Below are positions 10,868 to 19,748 of a stretch of 64,000 bases of DNA, piece by piece. A program made the position numbers and the translations under genes. This DNA comes from Macrophomina tecta. Its lineage: Eukaryota; Ascomycota; Dothideomycetes; Botryosphaeriales; Botryosphaeriaceae. Location of the stretch: contig JAKSGN010000007.1 of assembly GCA_024180945.1 (NCBI GenBank), positions 2,046,001 to 2,110,000 on the forward strand, written 5' to 3'. The first letter of the stretch is position 1; every line of letters starts with the position of its first letter. The notes below the pieces were generated by a model. The model ran no database searches. It saw only the letters and a program-made list of their open reading frames with translations, and had not been told where the DNA came from.

Positions 10868-13010
10868 CTAGCTGGCACCTGAAAGCCTCCAAGCCCTAAG
10901 CGGCAAGGATTGGAGTTTGAGTGCGGCCGGCTTTATGAAGCCCCAGAACGTCACAACACCAACAATTATGCAGAGCACATTGACCATGTAATAGCCATCG
11001 TGCTCAATGTTGCACGAACCACCACCGTCAATGCAACGGTGCTTATCGCCTTCCAAAGCACAAGAAAACTGTGAAGTAACGAGCTCGCCCTTCAGGTCTG
11101 CGGGCGGTGTCGTGGGCGGAGAACACGTAGCGACGGTGAAGAAATCGACGAATTTGAGAATGAAAAACCGGGGAAACGTACCACCCAGGTTCGAAACACT
11201 GTAGAGAACGATTGATCAGCAAGGCTTTCCCGGAGAAGATAAGGTGAGGTAAGCAGGGTCACTCACGTGGCAAGGAGCGTCATATAGGTACCACCGATGA
11301 CCGGATCCGCGATCTTGGCATGGAAAGCCGATATCGCGACGAACATTACGGTACTCATGAAGGTCGAGAACACATGCTCAACAATCACGGTGAGCAAATA
11401 CCATGTTGTGACTCCGCCAGATGGGAAGATCATGACGACGAATTGTGCAAAGGCGGCTGCAACAAGACGGCCGACAAATGCCCAGCACCAAAGCTGCATG
11501 GGCGGGTACGTCTGCGACCACTTTCCAGCGTAGTATCCCAAAGAAAGTTCAAATGGGAAGTCGATCAGAACAGTAAGGGCCATATCTTCTTGGCTGAAGC
11601 CCTTGTCCAGAAGCTTGAGGTTGGTAACGGCGTCGTTAGCCTGGAAGCCGATCTTGGCGATCAGGTGGATGACGATGAAGGTCTGGATGTTCCTGAGCTT
11701 CAAGATGCCACCCATCACTCTGTAGACTTCCGAAATTCCATCATTGTTCTTCGTCTTTTCCTCGCGCTTCATGAGCGCAAGAGCTAGAGTGACAGCCAGG
11801 TAGGCCCACCCCCAAAAGGTCAAATAGCCACCTAGCGTCATAACGCCCTCATCTTTAGGTGTTGCGCGGAACCATTTGTTGGCGAAGTCTGGAGAGTTGA
11901 AGGCAAGGAATACAGTGTAGGACAAGAATTGGCCGGCGGTCAACCCGACTGTTTGGGCGGTCGACGCATATGAAAGGTTTTCGGGAGAAAGGAGTGTAAG
12001 GGCCCAACCTGGAATAATTTAGCAAAGCAATTCCACAAACAGGCGGTGAGGCGTATACCATCAACAGCAATATCTTGCGTGGCGCACATGAAGACGAGGA
12101 AGAACCACCACCAGGTGAATCCCCAGATTCCTGCACCACCATCTGCGCCAGCCTGAATCATCATCTTCTCTGCGCGAGCGCCAAGCCAGAGCATACCAAA
12201 TCCGGAAAGTGTTTGAATGGGCAAGATCCAGCTCTTTCTTCTGCCCACCTTAGGGCTCCAGATGGCGTCTACGATGGGACTCCAAAGAAGTTTGAGCGAG
12301 TAGGGGTATGATGCGAGTGAGAAGACACCAATTTGGCTGTATGAGAGATGGGCCTTGAGCAAGAACGGCACGGATCCACCAGCAAGACCCATTGGCACGC
12401 CCTGAAGGAAGTACAGCAGGACCAGGAGGAGGAAGTTCTTTTGATCCTTTTTTGGGAGTTCACTGAAGCCCTTGGATGTGCCCTCCTCATCATGTGTCAT
12501 AGCCTGCATCGGGTCGTCGTCCAAGGTGAAGCTGTCCCTGCTCATGAAGTGCGACGCCTGGGAGGCCGTGGAGGGACTGTCTGGGCCTACGTGCTTGCGC
12601 CTTTGGCCGAGAAGGTTGTCCATAGCGCCAGACGCGTGGCCGTTACTGCGGTTCGAGTCTATGGAATCACCGCGCGCTGCGGCGGCTCGAGGATTCGGCG
12701 ACTTGCCTTTCCTCTTGGACATGGGAGCTTCGGCGGAGGGATCGAGGTCGGACTCGTCGGATGCAAAGAACGAATTGGCTTCGAAGCCGTGGTGCGTGCG
12801 GATGCGCGGGACGTGTCTCTTCGGGGCGGAAGCGCTCGACGAAGGAGAATTGGAGGGAAGGTCTTGGAGCTCGAGGCTTTGTTGCGATGCGCCGCGGCGA
12901 TGTTTGAAGTGCTGTTGATGTTGGATTGGCTGCACGTTGGCGGCGTCAGAGATGGAAGGGACCAAGGGAATGCGCGGAGGAGGATGAGGGTCGCCTGTTG
13001 TGGTAGGCAT
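10868..13010 (-). CDS. Acetyl-CoA transporter, SLC33A1/AT-1 family (MFS-like)
   Basis: Multi-pass membrane protein that in animals carries acetyl-CoA into the ER/Golgi lumen. Three exons: 13010-12059, 12008-11267 and 11198-10868, giving 674 residues. About 200 residues of Ser/Pro-rich cytosolic N-terminus come before the first helix (NFLLLVLLYFLQGVPMGLAG). Next comes SVPFLLKAHLSYSQIGVFSLASYPYSLKLLWSPIVDAIW, here cited by its key KLLWSPIVD motif, a hallmark of this family. CATQDIAVDGWALTLLS spans the first junction and TLLATVSNLGGTFPRF the second; both are family-conserved. The C-terminal luminal loop is Cys-rich, followed by the last helix. The start at 13010 (MPTTTGDPH) is preferred; an in-frame ATG at 13148 would add 46 residues. 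Acetyl-CoA also feeds isoprenoid synthesis, but a link to the nearby carotenoid genes is only positional. Confidence 0.88.
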
Positions 13011-13387
13011 CCATGAAGTTGATCTGGCCAAACGGGGGAAATTTTGTGTCGGGGGCGGGGATGATGTATCCAGAAGCGGAACGTGGCCAGTACGAGGGGC
13101 AAGCCCGTCGCGGCACGCGGAGCTCAGCAAGATCTGGCTGGGGTTCAAGGGTGGCGGTGAACAAGGAGTGCGCTGTTCACCGGTTGTTCAAGGCAGGCCG
13201 TCAGGAGACTGGGGGAAAATGGCACAGGATAAAAGGACAGCCGTGGGCTCTCGCGGCGCGCCCGTGAAGCTCGTCGCAACAGAAATCCGGGCTTCCGTAG
13301 GCGTCGCGTTTCACCTTACGCATCCCCGTCTGGACCTGCCCCTGCCGCTTCCGCCGGTCGCAGCTGCAGCGCGCGCGCCAAGCCAAA

Positions 13388-13645
13388 ATGTCCACGGGGC
13401 TACGCGACGGCCTGCGCGTCTTTGCCGCCCAGAGCCCTGTCCACCACACGCCCTCGCTCGCGTCGTTGTTCATTGCCGCCATCGCCTGGACCGCTTTCCT
13501 CTTCTCCCTCGTCGCCTGGGCCGTCAACGTTCACCATTTCATCAACAAGGACGACCTGACCCAGCTCGCGTACGAAGTCGCCGCCGATTCATTATTCCAG
13601 CAGCATGGCCGAATCGCCTGTGCGGGATTCCCCGCTCGACAGTGA
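13388..13645 (+). CDS. Possible small single-pass membrane protein
   Basis: An 85-codon frame beginning MSTGLRDGLRVFAAQSPVHH. It has one strong hydrophobic segment at about residues 25-48 (ASLFIAAIAWTAFLFSLVAW). I do not recognise a family. Its end overlaps the start of the Mcm21/CENP-O gene at 13605 by 41 bases in another frame. If both are translated from one transcript it would act as an upstream ORF; otherwise it could be a separate small gene, or its reading may continue through an intron that I could not place. Evidence is the hydrophobic segment and the start context (CAAAATG) alone. Confidence 0.35.
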   Translation: MSTGLRDGLRVFAAQSPVHHTPSLASLFIAAIAWTAFLFSLVAWAVNVHHFINKDDLTQLAYEVAADSLFQQHGRIACAGFPARQ

Positions 13646-14551
13646 GATCGCGCTGATGCGCGAGCAGAGTGCGTCGCCCCCGCGCAACCATTATCGGCCC
13701 CGGTCTAACGTGTCCCAGTCGAGTCCCTTGAGCGCCAACGAACCGTCCTGTCTTCCACACTTCTGGCCTCCCAAAATACCCTAACACGCATCCAACGAGC
13801 CAACGCCAAATCAAATTCAGCCAACGCTCCAGCTTCAGCTGCCTTGATTGTTGCCAAAAAACAGCAAAGGCACAACCTAGAGAACCTCCATCGCACATGC
13901 GCTGGCATTACTGCATTCCGCGTCAAAGACCCCGATCCGTACGCAGTAGACAATGGCAAGATACTCGGAGTGCGCATCGAGGTATCCGTGAAAGGAAAAT
14001 TTGCCGCACCGTACTACCTCCTCCTGAACCGGCCTTTTCCAGAGAGCGGAAACTTGCGCATCCACAAACACACTGTCCCCCCTTGTATTCCTCTGCAGGT
14101 ATTGGCGGCCAAGTATCTTCCCCAAAATGGACCGCCCGCTAGAGATGGATCAGAGCAGCAGAATCAGGCCCAGGATCTGCATCGTCTTGTAAGGGAGCTG
14201 CGGCAGGAACTCGTCTCTCACCATTTACGTCTGGATGCGGCCGCAAAAATGCGCAAAGATGCGGGTTTATTGGGAGATGTGAATGATGGTAAAGGGAAAC
14301 AGAAGCGAGGCAAGGCAGGAATTGCAAGTGTCAAGGCACTGGATATGGCCGCACGAGAGATTGAGATTAGGCAAACAGATTCGAGTACGGCACGAATCGT
14401 CTTGTCTAAAAGAGGGAGCATCGAAAAAGTCGTGGCAAGAAGCGGGAATGGAAATATACGGATGAAGGCTATCGAGAGAAAGATTAAGGGCGGAGATGGT
14501 CGCGTGGAGGGAGTAATTGGGCGTCTGATGGCTTCGCCAGAACCGGTGTAA
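13605..14551 (+). CDS. mcm21: Inner-kinetochore protein Mcm21/CENP-O
   Basis: Component of the COMA/CENP-OPQUR complex at centromeric chromatin, needed for correct chromosome attachment. Two exons: 13605-13668 and 13719-14551, encoding 298 residues. The join makes MREQIESLERQRTVLSSTL, the start of a coiled coil that pairs with its partner subunit. The CENP-O core follows: HRTCAGITAFRVKDP, then GKILGVRIEVSVKGKFAAPY with YYLLLN, then RIHKHTVPPCIPLQVLAAKYLP. This matches the RWD-type fold of the family (LGVRIE... PYYLLL... HxHTIPxFIPL). A basic Lys-rich stretch lies near residues 215-225. The donor is GTGCGT, 50 bp before a CCCAG acceptor. The gene starts inside the preceding small frame. Confidence rests on motif order rather than any single residue. 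Confidence 0.82.
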
Positions 14552-15600
14552 TTGAAAGGCCATATTTCACGCAGGAGAAGGCCCTAATGACCCGTAATGA
14601 GAAATGAGGTTCACGGTCAAAAGTTGGTGTTTTTTGGCATGTTATTTGCAATATGTCGGACACGTTGTAGGGCAAATGCAGCCGTTGGGCGAGTGTCTAG
14701 CAGAATCCAATGCATTCAAGACTAGGCTGCTCGATGTGTAGATCCTGCACCCGTTGAATCCATCGACCACGTCCATGTGCTGGCAACGACAAGGTTGCCA
14801 AGTCGGTCTGACGGGAGGCGCCCGCCACTTCCACCATCGTGCCTGTTTTCACTTGTTCTGCCAGTCTCTCCTTCCACTGCACATCTTTCTCCAACTCAAT
14901 CGCATCTTCTTCCAACGTCTTGGCGCCTCTGCACTACGTTACATCAGGTGTAACCCGGTCCCGACTGCAGGCAACATGACCACTACGACGACAGGCCGCA
15001 GCGAGCACGAGAACTCTCCGCTAGCATCCTCACCTTCGGAACTTAATCTATCATCACCCTCCAGATCACGGTCCAGTCGTACACCTTTTACACCGTCCGC
15101 ATCAAGACATAGTCGAAACGATGGTTCATCCCGTTCCCCCCTTGAGGGCGTGCATCTCTGCAAGTCTTCAGAATAGCCCTAGAGTGCTTATAGCAATACA
15201 CAAACAGCCATAGCGATATCGGTAATATTTTGGGCCTGAGCTTGGTATGCAGTATAAACCCTCTTATACTAATAGTCACCTTGGAGAAGTGGTTTTCACG
15301 CTAACATGTGCTTGTCTGAATGTTCGAAAGAGAGGCACTGGAAGGCATGTTGCTTTTCACACCCACGGACAATGGCCGCTAGTCGCGTCGCTCCTTGATT
15401 TTCCTACCGCCTTCTGCGGAGAATTCTCACAGAGAAGGTATTCGACGAGCTCAACACTCACGACGGGGCTTCAAAAGCAGGATGTGCGGTTTAAAGAGAG
15501 CATCCGGCATCATCTAATCAACATATGCATTGGTCACTCTCTCGACGTCGAACTCACACTAATCTTATAGGCCATCGGAAAAAGAGATAACATAGAGTAT
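14552..15600. other. Gene-poor stretch 3' of mcm21
   Basis: No gene supported. A Ser/Thr-rich frame starting at 14976 (MTTTTTGRSEHENSPLASSP) runs to 15176 and has coding-like composition. It has no domain and no clear downstream exon, so it could be the stump of a lost gene. The rest is AT-richer. Confidence 0.4.
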
Positions 15601-15771
15601 CAGAAAAGATCAATCTGGAGGAAGGCGATATCGTCATGTATTATCTGGTGACAGCTACCGGGTCCGACTGCATTGAGTTCTTCGAGCATTTCAGACAGCA
15701 ATTCAATGGCACCCAGCGACTCGTTTTTCGGATAACTGGAGAAACCTGGGTGGACCGCACGCTATGCTTGT

Positions 15772-16380
15772 ATGCTCGATATCCAAATCCATATGATACG
15801 GCCATATTTCGACGATTCGTGGTACAAAGACAAAATCTGCTTTGTGTCGGACGTGTTAGGTGATGCCTGCCATCCGGAGAACCACTCATCCCTGCAGCTA
15901 TCAGCAACCAGTACGAAGAACCTTTGCATACTTCTAGAGCTCTTGCAGAATCCAAACTAGTCAAAGGCTTCTGAGGAGGAAGATTTCAACAATCTAGTCA
16001 ACTACATTTTGGAAAATGCAGTCCCCCGGGGTACAGCAGAGGTGGTGAGGGCCCTGGTAGCAAACGCGGCGGAGGTGCCTGACGATGAGCGTTGGCGTTG
16101 CGATCTGAGGCGCACCGCTTCTTCTTGTCACCAGGTCGAACTCATTGATGTCCTTGAGGAACTCGGAATCAATATGATGCCGTATAATTATAGGGCAGTA
16201 AAGGAGCATTCAAAAGTAGATTCCAATAGTTCGCTGTCCTCTTTAGCAAAGATTATTGCTCCTCTAGGATGTCATCCCTCTTTGAATCTCGGAGCGGTGA
16301 TTTTCTTTTTTTTTTTTTATACTTGTATCTTCGCAGACGCCAAAAGACCACTTTTTCTTACATCAATTGCCAAGTGCTGA
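15772..16380 (+). pseudogene. Ankyrin-like gene remnant broken by a stop codon
   Basis: One frame is open from 15772 to 16380 except for a single TAG at 15958-15960. Before the stop it reads HSSLQLSATSTKNLCILLEL; after it comes NYILENAVPRGTAEVVRALV and then QVELIDVLEELGIN. Both sides resemble diverged ankyrin repeats (TPLxLAAxxG...EVVxxLLxxGA). The TAG could come from CAG by one C-to-T change, which is consistent with RIP-type or ordinary decay. An earlier frame (from 15636, shifted by one) carries a charged, coding-like stretch that may be the upstream part separated by a frameshift. No intact start or long array is present. The assignment is tentative because each repeat is weak. Confidence 0.45.
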
Positions 16381-16553
16381 GTAGTTAAGAGAAATGTGAG
16401 GAAACAGAGCGTAAAAGCGTGATCGGTACATAAATTACCGATTTGTCCAACACTATCGTATCACTTGGCTGGCTTGTTTCCGGAGAAGATTAAGCATCTT
16501 CTGCTGCTTCTGAGGCTGATCCTTTTAGTGTGGTAAGATAATTCTAGCGACTG

Positions 16554-16567
16554 CCCCCCCCCCCCCC
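16554..16567. repeat. Homopolymer C(14)
   Basis: Fourteen consecutive cytosines in a gene-free stretch between two gene remnants; its length may be imprecise in the assembly. Confidence 0.9.
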
Positions 16568-16892
16568 AAACCCACATTCACGTTCCAACGATATGGCTGG
16601 GCACAGGAGGGTGAATGGCTCCGAAGTCTCCACGATGGCGCAGCTATTTAGTTTACACTCAACTTAACTCATCCACTACATTGACCCGCGGACGTGCCAA
16701 CCTCCATCCGGCGACACAACAAGCAGCCCGAAGCCGAAATCCACCACAGTTGCAGTCAACGCAAGCTTCTACTTCCGAGCAATTAGACGATATCAGAGAT
16801 GAGCTCTGTCCATAGAAGAAGCGCAGCCCAGGGCTGCTAAGCTCATGTAACTGACCGACGAGTGGCCTCTCACATATCCAGGTGACGCCGCC

Positions 16893-17740
16893 ATGGCTAC
16901 CTTCGTCGGCCCCACATTGTACGATGGTGATGACATCGACGACTACCTTGCGGCCAACCGCATTACCCCACGGCGCAGCGTCGGCGGCCTCGTATTTCAG
17001 AAGTTTCAGGAGTACGAGCCTGGGGACGACTATGATGTCGTCCCGTTGGGCGGCCTTGCGGATGAGGACGACAAGCAGCGCATGTTGTAGGGGCGGCGAC
17101 GGTCTGACCGGCGATGCCGATGATGCTCTCTATGGCGACTACGGTGAAGGCACCGCCGCCTGTGATGAGGCTGACGAGCTGCTTGGCCTCACCTACTCCT
17201 CCGCTTCTCGCCACAGCGACCTCACCAATGCCATACGCGACCTGGCCGAGGATGCTGGCCAAATGGCGGGCAGTGCTGGCAAGGGCGCCGCGGGTGAGGG
17301 AGCGTAAATGAGCAAGGCAGTGGCGGTTGCTAGTGTCGATACCGGTGGAGGAGGACTGATGGTGAGGTCAGGTGAGGTCGGTGAGGTCGGTGAGGTCGAA
17401 CGCGCGCGGACCTAGCAGATCAACCTTGAATCACTGCTGTCGGGGATCACCAAGCTGCACACGTATTTCGGCGGGAAGAATGAGAATTCGCTGGCTAATG
17501 TTGGGGCCATTGTTGGGAAGAGGAGTGTGAGTGGGAGGCTGTGGGAGCCCAGGTTGAGGGTGTGAGTGTGTTCGCCTCGAGGGCGACTGTGGTGGTCGCG
17601 GAGATGTGTGGGATCCTCGAGCTGATCAAGGGTCCGGAGGCTCAGCAGTTTGAGGAAGCCATATGTTTGATGCAGAAGACATTGGAGGCATTGGGACGAG
17701 AGATGGAGGGGACCGTGCGCGAAATGCTACACTTGAAGAG
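16893..17740 (+). pseudogene. Frame-broken acidic coding remnant, family unknown
   Basis: A GC-rich, coding-like block whose reading moves between frames. It starts MATFVGPTLYDGDDIDDYLA and stays acidic to a TAG near 17088. It continues in another frame with GDADDALYGDYGEGTAACDE and a helical stretch ending GAAGEGA at 17307. Further fragments follow: LESLLSGITKLHTYFGGKNE near 17430 and VVVAEMCGILELIKGPEAQQ near 17590. The order and composition suggest one former gene cut by frameshifts. A real gene with unrecognised introns is the alternative, but I could not find a donor/acceptor set that keeps the frame. No known domain recognised. Confidence 0.35.
17361..17397. repeat. Short tandem repeat of GGTGAGGTC
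   Basis: Four consecutive copies of the 9-mer, the first followed by one extra A. It lies between two fragments of the frame-broken remnant. It is a multiple of three, so inside a gene it would not shift the frame. Confidence 0.9.
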
Positions 17741-18718
17741 AGTGCATAGGAGTTTTCATTTAAGTCGTAGGAAAGGCGTGGTATACAACCACGGGCAATC
17801 GAGATGGCAAACTCAAGAACATCTGGCATGTAGAGACTCAATGTATCTATTTTTCGATTCAATGGGTGGCTTAGATGGGTTTCATAAGCGGCGGAAAAGC
17901 TTGCTACGCGATTAATAGAATTCCGCGCACTGCGACACTTGTCCAGCGAGCAATGACCGCCACATATCATAACCTGCTCCCTCCCGTGGAGAGTAGAAGT
18001 ATTCGTCCGAAAGCCAATGCTCTTACTTTCTCTAAACATTTATGCCCAGATGAATGCTTCTACTCCCTGCGCATACATATCTGTGGTGTCGTGCTAGGTA
18101 ATTTAGCTGAGGAAACTCGTTTTGCATTGCGCGGAATTTTCTCATCCATACACTTGCGTCTAGTAACCCCTGGACTATTACCTTTCCTCATGTCAACTAT
18201 GCGTCAGACCTGATCCACATACTCGAGTGATCTATTCTCCCGGGAAATGCGACTGTGTTTTGCTTGAGCAGCGAAGGTCCGTTTGCATGCAGTTGAGAGT
18301 ATCCGGACGCCAACTTAACCAACGCCATGTGCTACACAAGGATTGAATCTGTGACCGGCAGAAAGGACTCCGACAAAAAGCAATCATTACCGTAATTCCG
18401 CGACAGGTATCAAAGGGAACACGAATTTGGCGAAAGTGGCTGGAAGAAGCGAACGTCGATTTATTACTACTTGTATTACATGCCCCCTCCCTCCACCTCT
18501 CAATTCGTGCAATCGTAAAACATTGAAGCATAAACCACATCGAGATCAGCATTGAAGCCTAGATCAGACCCACTCCTAACCACAGAAAGAAAGAATCATA
18601 AAATTGCGAGCAGCAGCAAGCTGCGCTTGGTATCACAAAAGTGGACGCCAAAAGCAGAATAATTGGTATCCAGCGATTCAGCGAATCTCTTTTTTCCTCA
18701 GAACGTTGCCAGCAGATT
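17741..18718. other. Gene-free stretch 3' of the opsin gene
   Basis: AT-richer DNA without supported genes. The right end is the 3' flank of the rhodopsin gene. Confidence 0.5.
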
Positions 18719-19748
18719 CTAAACGTTGGTCGCAGTCGGGCCCTCCGTAGTGCTGTGACCGTTGGTGGGCGCATTAGTAGTAGCTCCCGTACCATTCGTA
18801 CCGTTGGTCACGCCGTGACCATTTCTCTTCTCATGGCCGACGGCACCGCCGACAACAGCCGGGTCCTCATCGTAATCACGGATGCGCAGACCGAGGCGAG
18901 TAGGGTCAATGTTGCGGTGGCCGAAGATAAGCAGAGCACCGAAAACCGGCTTGGCGAGAAGGTCCAGGATACCGTAGAAGATAGCCTCAGAATCAGGAGC
19001 AATGATGTTGCCGCCCTCAGCCACACCCCAGGCGATCGGGTAGACAATCCAGAGGACGGTGGTGAGGGAACCGCACCACAAGAAGACACGGCCAACATCA
19101 GTGCCGAGGTGGTTGGCGTGAATGCGAGCCTCCCAAGCCAGCTGGTAGACAATGTAGAGAAGAGCAGCGCAGCCTGAGCGTATCGTCAGAAGCTATAGAA
19201 CACGCAAGTCTGGAAATCGAGCAGTACATACCGAATGCAAAGTAACCCCACTTGTAAGAGCTACGGACAAGAGCACCAACAAGACCGGTGATGATCATGA
19301 CCCAGTCAACGAAGATGACCCAGAGGAGAGTCGGCCAAGGCATGCCAGCAGTGAGGAGCAAGTCCATCAGCAGGAGCGGGGTGGTAATGAACCAGTCGAT
19401 ATATCGGACGTAGAAGATCTCGCGGTTGATGCCGCTGACCCTGGAGTCGCTACGGCGGAATTGCACGTCGATGGGAGTCCAGCCGAGATTGGACGCCATG
19501 GAGAAGTAGGCAATGGCGGCGGTCATGGTGACGGCAGCGGTAATGTAGTGGAAAATGCGGTGCTGGCGAGGCTTGGTAAGAGCGAGGCCGGCAAAGATGA
19601 AAGTCGCAACGGTCATGACAGCAGTGACGGCCCAGTACCAATCAGAACCGCGGACAGTAATGGCAATGTCGGCGCTCTTGCCATTCACCATGTTGGGGTT
19701 GACGTTCAAGGCGTCATTGCGGCGGGAGAGGTGGTTCAAGCGGTCCAT
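18719..19748 (-). CDS. Microbial (type 1) rhodopsin, predicted proton pump
   Basis: Seven-helix retinal protein of the fungal CarO/LR/NOP-1 family, in the plasma or an internal membrane. Two exons: 19748-19232 and 19173-18719, giving 323 residues; the join reads KWGYFAFGCAALLYIVYQLA. Helix C is RYIDWFITTPLLLMDL. By alignment with bacteriorhodopsin, R115 matches R82, D118 matches D85 (proton acceptor) and D129 matches D96 (internal donor). Helix G is FYGILDLLAKPVFGALL, with D243 as the counter-ion (D212) and K247 as the retinal Schiff-base lysine (K216). Helix F keeps W and P in WIVYPIAWG. With both D85 and D96 equivalents present it fits the pumping opsins (LR, CarO) rather than NOP-1-type sensors. 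The hydrophilic C-terminal tail is rich in Asn, Gly and Thr. The carotenoid genes that make its chromophore lie just to the right. Pumping is inferred from residues, not shown. Confidence 0.95.

Noticed and set aside
18340..18420. Possible tRNA B-box-like AGATTCAATCC on the minus strand
   Set aside because: The A-box-like sequence lies on the wrong side and stems do not pair.
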